Below, one piece after another: positions 1 to 8,051 of a stretch of 61,138 bases of DNA. Both the position numbers and the translations under genes were made by a program. Every line of letters starts with the position of its first letter. Position 1 is the first letter of the stretch. The notes beneath the pieces were generated by a model. That model worked only from the letters and a program-made list of their open reading frames with translations. It had not been told where the DNA came from and made no database searches. The stretch lies in the NCBI GenBank assembly GCA_028693815.1, contig JAQUUP010000006.1, positions 1 through 61,138 on the forward strand. The letters run 5' to 3'. This DNA is from Candidatus Omnitrophota bacterium (GTDB taxonomy: Bacteria > Omnitrophota > Gorgyraeia > Zapsychrales > Aceulaceae).

Positions 1-148
1 CTCGCCAGAGGAAGGCAAAGATGTATTCGTTCATCATGCTGAAATTCAAGGAGAAGGCTATAAATCTTTAGAAGAAGGACAAGCCGTTGAGTTTGAAATT
101 GCTCAAGGTCCTAAAGGCGAACAAGCCAAAAATGTAAGAAAGTTATAA
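1..148 (+). CDS. Cold-shock domain protein, 5'-truncated first copy
   Basis: The window opens inside a cold-shock protein gene; codons 19 to 66 are visible. The DNA matches the complete copy at 434-634 base for base except for one substitution near the end, AAA for CAA, giving Lys instead of Gln in the last residues. The family binds single-stranded RNA/DNA and works as an RNA chaperone in the cytoplasm. The RNP2-like stretch with DVFVHH is present; RNP1 and the start lie outside the window. Confidence 0.93.
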   Translation, partial: SPEEGKDVFVHHAEIQGEGYKSLEEGQAVEFEIAQGPKGEQAKNVRKL

Positions 149-178
149 AGAAGCGATTTTCTAATATTGCTAATTTTA

Positions 179-211
179 AGAGCCGATGCGTTAAGCACCG
201 GCTCTTTTTTT
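179..211 (+). terminator. Rho-independent terminator of first cold-shock gene
   Basis: AGAGCCG at 179-185 pairs with CGGCTCT at 199-205, with an inner TGC/GCA stem and a GTTAA loop, followed by seven T residues. It is duplicated with the gene. Confidence 0.93.
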
Positions 212-239
212 GTTATTTTTTTGCTACTAAAGATTTTAG

Positions 240-268
240 TTGACAAAATCTAGTCCATGCCCCATACT
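240..268 (+). promoter_or_regulatory. Probable sigma-70-type promoter of the cold-shock gene
   Basis: TTGACA at 240-245, 17-base spacer, CATACT at 263-268. Transcription would start near 275 and leave a leader of about 160 bases before the ATG at 434, the sort of long leader known for cold-induced csp mRNAs in other bacteria. Confidence 0.55.
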
Positions 269-359
269 TGCTGTTGAGTTAATAGGGAGAAGGAAATTTG
301 AAGCCGTTCGGGCACAAAGATCTAGCCTAAGCGGTATTTTTAGTTTTCAGCCATTATTG

Positions 360-400
360 CCCTAGTTCTAATCAAAAAGTTTTCAACTTCAGAATTAGGG
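360..400 (+). promoter_or_regulatory. Ten-bp hairpin in the cold-shock gene leader
   Basis: CCCTAGTTCT at 360-369 pairs with AGAATTAGGG at 391-400, ten pairs with a single G-U, around a 21-base A/T-rich loop. It ends 20 bases before the Shine-Dalgarno site AGGAGG at 421-426. There is no T-tract after it, so it is not a terminator; a role in mRNA stability or temperature-dependent translation is inference. Confidence 0.6.
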
Positions 401-433
401 TTATACTCAAAGATTGCGAAAGGAGGTTAAATA

Positions 434-634
434 ATGGCAAAAGGAACAGTAAAGTGGTTTAGTAACCAAAAAGGTTATGGTTTTATCTCGCCAGAGGAAG
501 GCAAAGATGTATTCGTTCATCATGCTGAAATTCAAGGAGAAGGCTATAAATCTTTAGAAGAAGGACAAGCCGTTGAGTTTGAAATTGCTCAAGGTCCTAA
601 AGGCGAACAAGCCCAAAATGTAAGAAAGTTATAA
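434..634 (+). CDS. Cold-shock domain protein (CspA family)
   Basis: This 66-residue protein is full length for the CspA family. It opens with the usual GTVKWF strand, then GYGFI (RNP1-like, about residues 14-18) and DVFVHH (RNP2-like, 25-30), and ends in NVRKL. Such proteins bind single-stranded RNA and DNA and melt secondary structure in mRNA. The start is fixed by AGGAGG at 421-426, seven bases before the ATG. It follows a nearly identical truncated copy and has its own terminator and a long structured leader. Which member of the family it is cannot be said from sequence alone. Confidence 0.97.
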   Translation: MAKGTVKWFSNQKGYGFISPEEGKDVFVHHAEIQGEGYKSLEEGQAVEFEIAQGPKGEQAQNVRKL

Positions 635-664
635 AGAAGCGATTTTCTAATATTGCTAATTTTA

Positions 665-698
665 AGAGCCGATGCGTTAAGCACCGGCTCTTTTTTTT
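665..698 (+). terminator. Rho-independent terminator of second cold-shock gene
   Basis: Same hairpin as at 179-211 (AGAGCCG 665-671 with CGGCTCT 685-691), followed by eight T residues. Confidence 0.93.
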
Positions 699-807
699 CT
701 AATCTGACTAGTGATTTTCTTAAAATTGTGTAAAATACTTGGCGCACAATCTGTTTAATGATAAACTACTTATAAAATTAATTATTAAATGAGCAAGGAG
801 GAGCAAA

Positions 808-1365
808 ATGTTATTCATTATTATCATCGCTGTTGTGAGCATGGTGGCCTTCGGAATGTACAACAGTTTGATTGGAAAAAAGAACGATGTTGAAAAGGCT
901 TTTGCATCAATTGATGTCATGCTAAAAAAACGTTATGATCTTATTCCTAATTTGGTCGCTTCCGTTAAGCAGTACATGCAACATGAGGCCAATACGCTGA
1001 CTGAAATCACAGAGCTTCGAGCAAAAGCTGTTTCGGGAAATTTATCATCTAATGAAAAAGTTGATCTTGATAATAAGCTCACCAAAACTTTAGGCGGTAT
1101 CATGGTGGCTGTTGAAAATTATCCAGACTTAAAAGCTAGTCAGAATTTTATTCAGCTTCAAGGAAGTTTAAATGAGGTTGAGGAACAAATCTCTGCTGCT
1201 CGCCGGTCTTATAACGCATCGGTTACAGATTATAACAATGCTGTTGAGATGTTTCCAACCAACATTCTTGCATCAATGATGAATTATGAGCGTAAAGCTG
1301 TTTTTGCAGTAGCTAACGATCAAGAACGTCAGAATATTAATGTTGGGGATATCTTCAATAAATAA
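808..1365 (+). CDS. LemA family protein (first locus)
   Basis: A 185-residue protein with one N-terminal membrane segment (about residues 2-17) and then a helical cytoplasmic or periplasmic domain. The family hallmarks are visible: NSLIGKKNDVEKAFASIDV, then KKRYDLIPNLV and, later, YPDLKASQNF with the ISAARRSYN stretch. LemA proteins are four-helix bundle membrane proteins of poorly known role, often found with envelope or protease functions. AAGGAGGAG at 795-803 sets the start. It lies 19 bases before a DUF3137 gene, its usual type of partner, and a second LemA gene with a different partner is at 39781. Confidence 0.95.
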   Translation: MLFIIIIAVVSMVAFGMYNSLIGKKNDVEKAFASIDVMLKKRYDLIPNLVASVKQYMQHEANTLTEITELRAKAVSGNLSSNEKVDLDNKLTKTLGGIMVAVENYPDLKASQNFIQLQGSLNEVEEQISAARRSYNASVTDYNNAVEMFPTNILASMMNYERKAVFAVANDQERQNINVGDIFNK

Positions 1366-1384
1366 AAATTAACAGGGAGTTTCT

Positions 1385-2368
1385 TTGCGAACACTTTTAG
1401 AGCTAGCCCAATTTTATGATGAAAAACTTTTTCCTGGTATTCTTGTTTTAGAAGAAAAGAGAAAAGAGGTCGCCACCCTTGTCTATGCGTATAGTTTTAT
1501 TATTTTCTTGATTGGTGCGCTTGTTTTTTTCTTTTCTTTGAAGATACCAGGTAGCGATTCAGGAATTCATGGTCATTATGTTGATTTTAGAATTCCTGGC
1601 ACTATTATTGCGGCAACTTTTTCAGGAATGTATTTTGTGTATCGTCTTTTAACGAGAAGCTATGTTAGCGATTTTAAGGATGTTGTTATTAAGCAGATTG
1701 TAAACTTTATGGACGATAGTTTAGTCTACCAAAAAGATGGGTTTATTAGGGAATCAGAATTCAAATCAAGCGAAATTTTTAATCACTCGATCAATGAATA
1801 TAAAGGCGATGATTTAATTCAAGGGACAATAGGAAAAACAAAGATAAAATTTTCGGAATTGTGTGCTAAATATGTTACCCAGGGTAAAAATAGAAGTGAG
1901 CGTATCATTTTTAAGGGTCTTTTTTTTATTGCTGATTTTAACAAAGATTTCTGCAAAAAAACCTTTGTTCTTCCTGATAGAGTTGAAAGCATGTTGGGGG
2001 GCTTAGGTACAATTTTTCAGAAAATGAACATTTCACGCCCGCCTTTGGTTAAGCTTGAAGATCCAGAATTTGAAAAACTTTTTTCGGTTTATAGCGATGA
2101 TCCTATAGAGTCACGATATATTCTATCAACAAGCTTGATGCAGCGCATTGTAAGCTTCAAAAAGAAAAGTAAACGAGAAATTTATCTTTCTTTCATTCGT
2201 TCAAATGTTTACATTGCCATTTGGTATAAGCGCAATCTTTTTGAGCCGAAAGTATTTACTACGATGTTAGATTTCGCCCCGATCCAAGAGTATTTTGAAG
2301 ATCTCGAGCTAGCCATTAAAATTGTGGATGATCTTAATCTAAATACGCGCATTTGGTCAAAACAATAA
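1385..2368 (+). CDS. DUF3137 membrane protein
   Basis: This 327-residue protein has two membrane segments close to the N-terminus (about residues 29-50 and 73-90) and a soluble C-terminal domain. The C-terminal part has the signatures of DUF3137: FIADFNK, then VLPD, KLEDPEFEKLF, VYSDDPIESRYIL and a closing LFEP block. The function is unknown; the family is repeatedly found beside LemA, as here. The start is taken as TTG at 1385, just after GGGAG at 1376-1380; no ATG fits the first membrane segment better. It probably forms one operon with lemA and possibly with the following radical SAM gene 10 bases downstream. Confidence 0.85.
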   Translation: MRTLLELAQFYDEKLFPGILVLEEKRKEVATLVYAYSFIIFLIGALVFFFSLKIPGSDSGIHGHYVDFRIPGTIIAATFSGMYFVYRLLTRSYVSDFKDVVIKQIVNFMDDSLVYQKDGFIRESEFKSSEIFNHSINEYKGDDLIQGTIGKTKIKFSELCAKYVTQGKNRSERIIFKGLFFIADFNKDFCKKTFVLPDRVESMLGGLGTIFQKMNISRPPLVKLEDPEFEKLFSVYSDDPIESRYILSTSLMQRIVSFKKKSKREIYLSFIRSNVYIAIWYKRNLFEPKVFTTMLDFAPIQEYFEDLELAIKIVDDLNLNTRIWSKQ

Positions 2369-2378
2369 ATTTATTCCT

Positions 2379-3455
2379 ATGACAAATAATAATCATACTG
2401 CTCAGTGGTGGAAAAAATTAGAAGGCAACAGCGTTCAATGTTACCTTTGTCCTCGATTGTGCGTTATTCCTGAAGGTAGCCGCGGATTTTGTTTTGTGCG
2501 CCAAAATATTGCTGGTGAGCTTATCCTGACGACTTATGGGCGTTCGAGTGGGTTTTGTATTGATCCTATTGAAAAAAAGCCGTTGTATCATTTTTATCCG
2601 GGAACAAGTGTTTTGTCATTTGGGACAGCTGGATGCAACATGGGATGTAAGTTTTGCCAGAATTGGGATATTTCAAAATCAAAAGAATTTGATCGCCTTT
2701 CTGAGAAAGCCACACCAAAAACAATTGCTGATACCGCAAAGAAGGTGGGAGCAAAATCTGTTGCATTTACTTATAACGATCCTGTGATTTTCGCAGAGTA
2801 TGCTATTGATACAGCTAAAGAATGTCATCTTAACAATATCAAAACGATTTCAGTTACAGCGGGTTATATATCCAAAGAAGCGAGGGAAGAATTCTTTGAG
2901 AACATGGATGCTGCTAATGTGGACTTAAAATCAATTAGTGAAAGTTTCTATAGGCGACTTGCTTTAGCACAGCTTAAGCCGGTATTAGATGCACTTATTT
3001 TTATAAAAGAAAGAACGAATACTTGGCTTGAAGTTACCAATTTAATTATCCCCGGAGAAAATGATTCTGATGATGATTTGAATAAGATCTGTACGTGGAT
3101 TGTTGAAAATCTGGGGAAAGAAGTCCCTGTTCATTTCAGTGCATTTCATCCAAGTTTTCAGATGATGAATTATAGCCCAACGCCAAAGCAGACTCTATTG
3201 AGGGCAAGACAAATAGCTCTTAGCAAGGGATTGCAATATGTTTACACAGGTAATATCGATGATGACGAGGGGTCGATAACGCATTGCGCTGTTTGTCATC
3301 AAAAACTAATTGAACGCTCATGGTATGAGGTTAAGGAGTATCATTTGATTAATAATAGATGCGATAATTGCCACACTTCATGCGCTGGTTTTTTTGATGA
3401 AAAACCTGGAAGCTGGGGATCGCGGTGTGTTTCTGTGAAGCTTGGAGATGAATAA
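2379..3455 (+). CDS. amrS: AmmeMemoRadiSam system radical SAM enzyme (AmrS-like)
   Basis: A 358-residue radical SAM protein. The cluster-binding motif CNMGCKFCQNW (CxxxCxxC) sits near residue 87. Ahead of it is a Cys-rich N-terminus (CYLCPRLC), and the AmrS/PflX-like blocks follow: FTYNDPVIF, SVTAGYI, LKSISESFYRRL and NLIIPGEND. Two further CxxC pairs close the protein, as in AmrS. The family belongs with AMMECR1 and Memo proteins, whose chemistry is not settled; neither partner gene is seen in this window. The stop codon overlaps the next gene's start by one base (TAATG), indicating co-translation with the exonuclease gene. Confidence 0.92.
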   Translation: MTNNNHTAQWWKKLEGNSVQCYLCPRLCVIPEGSRGFCFVRQNIAGELILTTYGRSSGFCIDPIEKKPLYHFYPGTSVLSFGTAGCNMGCKFCQNWDISKSKEFDRLSEKATPKTIADTAKKVGAKSVAFTYNDPVIFAEYAIDTAKECHLNNIKTISVTAGYISKEAREEFFENMDAANVDLKSISESFYRRLALAQLKPVLDALIFIKERTNTWLEVTNLIIPGENDSDDDLNKICTWIVENLGKEVPVHFSAFHPSFQMMNYSPTPKQTLLRARQIALSKGLQYVYTGNIDDDEGSITHCAVCHQKLIERSWYEVKEYHLINNRCDNCHTSCAGFFDEKPGSWGSRCVSVKLGDE

Positions 3456-4219
3456 TGAAGATTTTAAGTTGGAATGTTAATGGTATTCGCGCGATTGAGA
3501 AAAAAGGATTTGTAGATTGGATTAAAAAAGAAGATCCCGACATCTTATGTATCCAAGAGACAAAATGCCATCCCGATCAACTTTCCGACAATCTTTTAAA
3601 ACCACTTCAATATAAGACTTTTTGGTCTGCGGGTGAAAAAAAAGGCTATAGCGGTGTTTCAGTTTTTTCTAAAAAAGAGCCAGAAAGTGTTTCAACAAAA
3701 ATAGGCAAAAAAGAATTTGATTGCGAAGGGCGCAACTTGGTTTTAGATTTTGGTGATTTTGTTTTGTTTAATATTTATTTTCCAAATGGTGGCGTGGAGA
3801 ACAAAAGAGTTCCTTACAAGATGGCGTTCTATAATCAATTTCTAAAAACCATAGAATCGTTTCGAAAAAAAAGTAAAAATGTGATTGTTTGTGGCGATGT
3901 CAATACTGCACATAATGAGATTGATTTAGCTCGCCCTAAAAGTAATCAAGAAAACACAGGATTTTTACCTGAAGAACGCGCGTGGATCACAAAGCTTATT
4001 AAAAAAGGATATGTTGATACTTTTCGTCATTTTTATCCTGAGCAACCTGATCACTATACTTTCTGGAATTACAAAACGGGTGCTCGTTCACGAAACGTTG
4101 GCTGGCGCTTAGATTATTTTTTTGTAAATCAGGAGTTCTTGCCGAAAGTTAAACGTTCGTATATTTTAAAAGATGTCTTAGGTTCTGATCATTGCCCAAT
4201 CGGAATTGAAATTATCTAA
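3455..4219 (+). CDS. xth: Exodeoxyribonuclease III
   Basis: A 254-residue AP endonuclease/exonuclease of the XthA family, acting in base-excision repair on abasic sites and 3' ends. Motifs along the chain are WNVNGIRA (6-13), QETKC with the metal-binding Glu near 35, GVSVFSK, the catalytic GDVNTAH block, WRLDYFF and the C-terminal SDHCPI with the general-base His. Its length is normal for the family. The ATG overlaps the stop of the upstream radical SAM gene by one base. Confidence 0.96.
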   Translation: MKILSWNVNGIRAIEKKGFVDWIKKEDPDILCIQETKCHPDQLSDNLLKPLQYKTFWSAGEKKGYSGVSVFSKKEPESVSTKIGKKEFDCEGRNLVLDFGDFVLFNIYFPNGGVENKRVPYKMAFYNQFLKTIESFRKKSKNVIVCGDVNTAHNEIDLARPKSNQENTGFLPEERAWITKLIKKGYVDTFRHFYPEQPDHYTFWNYKTGARSRNVGWRLDYFFVNQEFLPKVKRSYILKDVLGSDHCPIGIEII

Positions 4220-4224
4220 AGAAA

Positions 4225-4313
4225 TCCCGACTCAACTGCTAGACTGCAGTTTCGCGGGATAAATTCGTCAACAAACTTGCGTTAATGACGCTCCACAAGA
4301 TTGGACTCATTTA
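4225..4313 (+). promoter_or_regulatory. Two-hairpin leader element, copy A (before PEBP gene)
   Basis: First stem TCCCG 4225-4229 with CGGGA 4255-4259, containing an inner ACTGC/GCAGT stem. It abuts TAAAT 4260-4264, TC, GTC 4267-4269, an inner CTTG/CAAG plus GCGT/ACGC stem, then GAC 4304-4306, TC and ATTTA 4309-4313. The last A is the A of the ATG. The same architecture recurs at 16887, 27818, 35629, 57427, 57698 and 60903. Confidence 0.75.
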
Positions 4314-4810
4314 TGAAAAAAGTTCTTTTTTTAATATTGTTTATTTTGTTAATTGCCAAAGGAGGGTTTGCCATGAAAATTACTAGCCCTGAATTTAAGC
4401 ACAATGAAATGATTCCTAAGAAATTTACATGCCAAGGAGAAGATGTTTCTCCAACGCTTTTAATCAGCGATATCCCTGTAAATGCCAAAAGCCTTGTTTT
4501 GATTGTTGATGACCCCGATGCTCCGATTGGAAACTGGGATCACTGGATTGTTTATAATATTATGCCGCAAACTTCTCGAATTGAGGAAGGAAGCATCCCC
4601 GGCAAACAAGCCTTAAATGATTTTAACCGCGGGGATTGGGGCGGTCCTTGTCCTCCCAGTGGAACCCATCGCTATTTCTTTAAGATTTATGCTCTCAATA
4701 AAATTCTTACCTTAGATGAAAACTCAAGAAAATCCGACGTTGAATCTGCTATGTCAGGTTGCATTATTGACCAAGCTCAAATGATTGGATTGTACAAAAA
4801 AACTTTTTAG
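4313..4810 (+). CDS. PEBP-family protein (YbhB/YbcL-like), probably exported
   Basis: From the ATG at 4313 the protein has 165 residues. It starts with a convincing signal peptide (KK, then a VLFLILFILLI core, then AKGGFA), and the mature part begins KITSPEF. PEBP hallmarks are DDPDAPIGNWDHW, with the ligand-pocket Asp-Pro and His, and GPCPPSGTHRY. The family binds phosphate-type ligands; its bacterial role is poorly known. A second ATG at 4373, right after the signal peptide region, has a near-ideal AAAGGAGGG site at 4358-4366, while the ATG at 4313 has none. A cytoplasmic 145-residue product is therefore also possible. Confidence 0.9.
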   Translation: MKKVLFLILFILLIAKGGFAMKITSPEFKHNEMIPKKFTCQGEDVSPTLLISDIPVNAKSLVLIVDDPDAPIGNWDHWIVYNIMPQTSRIEEGSIPGKQALNDFNRGDWGGPCPPSGTHRYFFKIYALNKILTLDENSRKSDVESAMSGCIIDQAQMIGLYKKTF

Positions 4811-5062
4811 CTATTTTTCAGAAACAATACGTAAGGTTTTTGACTTTTCAGCGTTGATCTGTTTAAAAGTTTTTAAATTTTGAGGAAGATCTTCTTCGGC
4901 GTAAATAATGCTAACAGGGCAGGCAGGGATGCATGCCCCGCAATCAATACAAATCTCAGGGTTAATCACAAGAGTATTTGTGTCTTCATGAAATGCCTCT
5001 ACAGGGCAAATTTCAACGCATTTCTTACACTTCGTACAACCATTTGTAATAACACTGGCCAT
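4811..5062 (-). CDS. 2[4Fe-4S] ferredoxin
   Basis: An 83-residue bacterial-type ferredoxin with two CxxCxxCxxxCP clusters, Cys 9/12/15/19 and Cys 38/41/44/48. It carries low-potential electrons in the cytoplasm, but no redox partner gene is adjacent, so its client is unknown. It converges on the PEBP gene, whose stop is directly next to its own, and diverges from aconitase. The C-terminal 30 residues (after the second cluster) are a charged extension with no recognisable motif. Confidence 0.95.
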   Translation of the reverse strand: MASVITNGCTKCKKCVEICPVEAFHEDTNTLVINPEICIDCGACIPACPVSIIYAEEDLPQNLKTFKQINAEKSKTLRIVSEK

Positions 5063-5100
5063 ATATTTTTTACTTCCGTCTTAAAAAGTCTATAAGATTA

Positions 5101-5129
5101 TATACAAAATTGCGATTTAGGTTTATAAT
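5101..5129 (+). promoter_or_regulatory. Probable aconitase promoter
   Basis: TATACA at 5101-5106, 17-base spacer, TATAAT at 5124-5129. The predicted start near 5136 leaves a leader of about 30 bases with AAGGAG at 5154-5159. Confidence 0.5.
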
Positions 5130-5165
5130 CTTATCAAAATCATAGTTAAAATCAAGGAGTCATTT

Positions 5166-7802
5166 GTGAAGAAAATAGATTTAGACCACATTAAAGCAAC
5201 CCTAAAAACAAAATCTGGATCCTACAATGTTTTTCAGATTTCAAAACTCAAGAAATTTGGTTTTGCAAATATTGATCAGCTTCCATTTTCGATTAAGATT
5301 TTATTAGAAAGTGCGATTCGAAATTGCGATGAATATAAAGTGACTTCACAGGATATTCAAAATATAGCTTCTTGGTCATCAAAAGTAAAGACTTTGCCAG
5401 AGATTGCTTTTAAGCCTGGGCGCGTGATTTTGCAAGATTTTACAGGTGTTCCGTGTGTAGTTGATTTAGCGGCCATGAGAAATGCTGTAAAGAATTTAGG
5501 TGGTGACTATCGAAAAATTAATCCTCAAGTTCAGTGTGACTTAATTATTGATCATTCTGTTCAAGTTGATTATGCAGGAACAAAGTATGCTTTTCAAAAA
5601 AATCTTACCAAAGAATTTAAACGCAACAAAGAACGATATGAATTCCTAAAATGGGGACAGCAAGCGTTTAAGAATTTTCGTGTTATTCCACCTGCTACAG
5701 GTATTATTCATCAGATCAATCTCGAGTATCTTGCACAAGGTGTTTTGGTACAAGGAAAAGGTAAAAATAAGACTTTGTATCCTGACAGCTTAATTGGAAC
5801 AGATAGTCATACAACCATGATTAACGGTCTTGGGGTTGCAGGATGGGGTGTCGGTGGTATCGAAGCTGAAGCAGTTATGCTCGGCGAGCCGCTAAACATG
5901 CTATTGCCACAAGTTGTTGGATTTCATCTTAAAGGGAAACTTCGTGATGGAATAACGCCAACAGATTTGGTTTTAACTATAGTTGAAAAACTTCGAAAAG
6001 TCGGTGTTGTTGGAAAGTTTGTTGAATATTTCGGGGAAGGCTTGGAAAGTTTAACATTAGAAAATCGTGCGATGATTGCCAACATGTCTCCTGAATATGG
6101 TGCGACTATGGGCATATTCCCAGTTGATTCAAAAACTCTTGAATATTATCGTGAAACTGGACGTTCAAAAGATCAAATTGAGCTTATTGAGAAATATTTT
6201 AAGCTCCAGGGTATGTTTTATAAAAAAGGAGCGAAACCACCAAAATATACAAAAACTATCGAGCTTGACCTAAATACGATTCAATTAAGTATGGCTGGAC
6301 CAAAACGACCGCAAGATCGCATTGTTTTAGGGAAAATGAAGTCTGAATTTAGCAAAAATTTTTCCGCACCAAAAACGACTGACACTTTAACAAATGGTTC
6401 TGTTGTAATTGCTTCGATTACAAGCTGCACCAATACATCAGATCCATCTGTTTTAATCGGCGCTGGATTATTGGCAAAGAACGCTATTGCAGCTGGACTA
6501 AAAATAAAACCTTTTGTTAAAACAAGTCTTGCTCCAGGATCACGTGTTGTTGTCGAGTATCTTAAAAAAGCAGGCCTTATTTCATATTTAGAGATGCTCG
6601 GCTTTCATCTTGCTGGATATGGGTGTATGACATGTATTGGAAATAGTGGACCATTAGCAGAAGAAATTACTAAGAAAATTACTGATAATAATTTAATAGT
6701 CGCCAGTGTTTTAAGCGGCAATCGAAATTTTGAAGGACGCATTAGTCCCTGGGTTAAGGCTAACTATCTTGCAAGTCCGGCTTTAGTTGTTGGCTATGCG
6801 ATTGCCGGAAATATTTCAATTGACTTAACAACAGAACCTTTAGGGAAAAATAAAAAAGGAGAGGATGTTTATCTTAGCGATATCTGGCCAACAAATTCTG
6901 AAATTAAAACTTTGATCAAGAAATCTGTTCAATCAAAAATGTTTGTTGAGCAGTATAGGAGTGCCTCCAAGGGAACATCTGAATGGAAAGAAATTAAATC
7001 AACGAAATCAGATCTCTATTCTTGGAAAGAAAAAAGCACCTATATTCAAAATCCACCATTCTTTAGCGGGATGAAAAAAGACGCTGATGATATTTCTGAG
7101 ATTAAAGGTGCTCGTGCACTTCTTGTTTTGGGTGATTCGATAACAACCGATCATATTTCTCCAGCCGGCGCCATTTCCTCTGCGAGTCCCGCTGGTCAAT
7201 TTTTACAAAGCAAAGGAATTAAGGCTGTTGATTTTAATAGTTATGGTTCTCGCCGAGGGAATGATCAAATTATGACACGGGGAACATTTGCTAATATTCG
7301 ACTCAAAAATTTATTGGCGCCTGGAACAGAAGGGTCTCAAACTATTTATTTACCGACAAATGAAAAAATGGATATTTATTCTGCATCTTTAAAATACAAA
7401 AAAGATCAAACGCCTCTTGTTGTGCTTGCTGGCAAAGAATATGGAACTGGCTCTTCTCGAGATTGGGCGGCCAAAGGAACAGCGCTTCTTGGAATCAAAG
7501 TTGTGATTGCCGAAAGTTATGAACGTATTCATCGAAGCAATCTAGTTGGAATGGGTGTTTTGCCGCTCGAGTTTATAAAAGGTCAGTCTTATAAAATGCT
7601 TGGGCTTAAAGGAGACGAATTCTTTGATTTTATCGGTCTTAGTAACAATATTAAGCCACAGCAAAAAATCAAGGTCATAGCAGTATCTTCGAGCGGGACA
7701 AAAAAAGAATTTTATGCTAAGCTACGGCTAGATACAAAAGTTGATATTGATTATTATCGAAACGGTGGAATCCTTCAGACAGTTCTGAGGCAATTGATTT
7801 AA
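5166..7802 (+). CDS. acnA: Aconitate hydratase, AcnA/IRP type
   Basis: An 878-residue enzyme that interconverts citrate and isocitrate in the TCA cycle. Length and motif order match the AcnA/IRP1 branch: DSHTTMINGLGV near 214, SCTNTSDPS with the first cluster Cys near 421, GYGCMTCIGNSG with Cys near 486 and 489, and the swivel-domain EYGTGSSRDW near 758. All three [4Fe-4S] ligands are present, so it should be catalytic. Translation starts at GTG 5166, with AAGGAG six bases upstream. No other TCA gene lies alongside; the neighbours downstream are small unknown genes. Confidence 0.97.
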   Translation: MKKIDLDHIKATLKTKSGSYNVFQISKLKKFGFANIDQLPFSIKILLESAIRNCDEYKVTSQDIQNIASWSSKVKTLPEIAFKPGRVILQDFTGVPCVVDLAAMRNAVKNLGGDYRKINPQVQCDLIIDHSVQVDYAGTKYAFQKNLTKEFKRNKERYEFLKWGQQAFKNFRVIPPATGIIHQINLEYLAQGVLVQGKGKNKTLYPDSLIGTDSHTTMINGLGVAGWGVGGIEAEAVMLGEPLNMLLPQVVGFHLKGKLRDGITPTDLVLTIVEKLRKVGVVGKFVEYFGEGLESLTLENRAMIANMSPEYGATMGIFPVDSKTLEYYRETGRSKDQIELIEKYFKLQGMFYKKGAKPPKYTKTIELDLNTIQLSMAGPKRPQDRIVLGKMKSEFSKNFSAPKTTDTLTNGSVVIASITSCTNTSDPSVLIGAGLLAKNAIAAGLKIKPFVKTSLAPGSRVVVEYLKKAGLISYLEMLGFHLAGYGCMTCIGNSGPLAEEITKKITDNNLIVASVLSGNRNFEGRISPWVKANYLASPALVVGYAIAGNISIDLTTEPLGKNKKGEDVYLSDIWPTNSEIKTLIKKSVQSKMFVEQYRSASKGTSEWKEIKSTKSDLYSWKEKSTYIQNPPFFSGMKKDADDISEIKGARALLVLGDSITTDHISPAGAISSASPAGQFLQSKGIKAVDFNSYGSRRGNDQIMTRGTFANIRLKNLLAPGTEGSQTIYLPTNEKMDIYSASLKYKKDQTPLVVLAGKEYGTGSSRDWAAKGTALLGIKVVIAESYERIHRSNLVGMGVLPLEFIKGQSYKMLGLKGDEFFDFIGLSNNIKPQQKIKVIAVSSSGTKKEFYAKLRLDTKVDIDYYRNGGILQTVLRQLI

Positions 7803-7823
7803 ACTTTACCAAGGAGGTATGAC

Positions 7824-8051
7824 GTGCCAAAAAAACATTCACCTGCAACAAAACGTAAGATTAGCTTGTCCCAGAGAGGATCTAAGAATTCTTTTTACGG
7901 GAAGAAACATAAAAAATCTTCAAAAGAGAAGATTTCCCAAAGCGTTAGCGGCAAAAATAATCCCATGTATGGCAAAAAGCATTCTGCTGCAACAAAGCGT
8001 AAAATCAGCCTTGCGATTAAACGCGCTCGACGTCTTGCTTTAAAAAAATGA
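7824..8051 (+). CDS. Stand-alone NUMOD3-type DNA-binding protein
   Basis: A 75-residue, very basic protein built from NUMOD3-like repeats: KHSPATKRKIS, a central NSFYGKKHKKSSKEKIS, then NNPMYGKKHSAATKRKIS. NUMOD3 is normally a DNA-contacting module at the C-terminus of GIY-YIG or HNH homing endonucleases; here there is no nuclease domain. The start is GTG 7824 with AAGGAGG at 7811-7817. The overlapping frame from ATG 7819 is not protein-like. Its stop overlaps the next small ORF by ATGA. A nucleoid or regulatory DNA-binding role, or the remnant of a homing enzyme, are both possible. Confidence 0.75.
   Translation: MPKKHSPATKRKISLSQRGSKNSFYGKKHKKSSKEKISQSVSGKNNPMYGKKHSAATKRKISLAIKRARRLALKK

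Larger units (their letters stand above)
1..211 (+). repeat. Direct repeat: tandem duplication of cold-shock gene plus terminator
   Basis: Positions 1-211 are repeated at 487-697, an offset of 486 bases, with one mismatch visible in the coding part. The identity covers the gene, the 30-base spacer and the terminator, then stops within the T-tract. The left end of the first copy is outside the window, so the full unit is longer than what is seen. Near-identity of non-coding spacer as well as codons points to a recent duplication or ongoing gene conversion. Confidence 0.95.

Noticed and set aside
2379-3455. Complete AmmeMemoRadiSam cluster
   Set aside because: Only the radical SAM member is present; no AMMECR1 or Memo-like gene is adjacent.
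4224-4266. Terminator after the exonuclease III gene
   Set aside because: The hairpin is followed by AAATTC, not a T-tract, and forms part of the recurrent two-stem element.
7819-8043. Open frame starting at ATG 7819 in another phase of the NUMOD3 gene
   Set aside because: The GTG frame at 7824 shows clear NUMOD3 repeats and better ribosome-site spacing; the ATG frame does not look like a protein.
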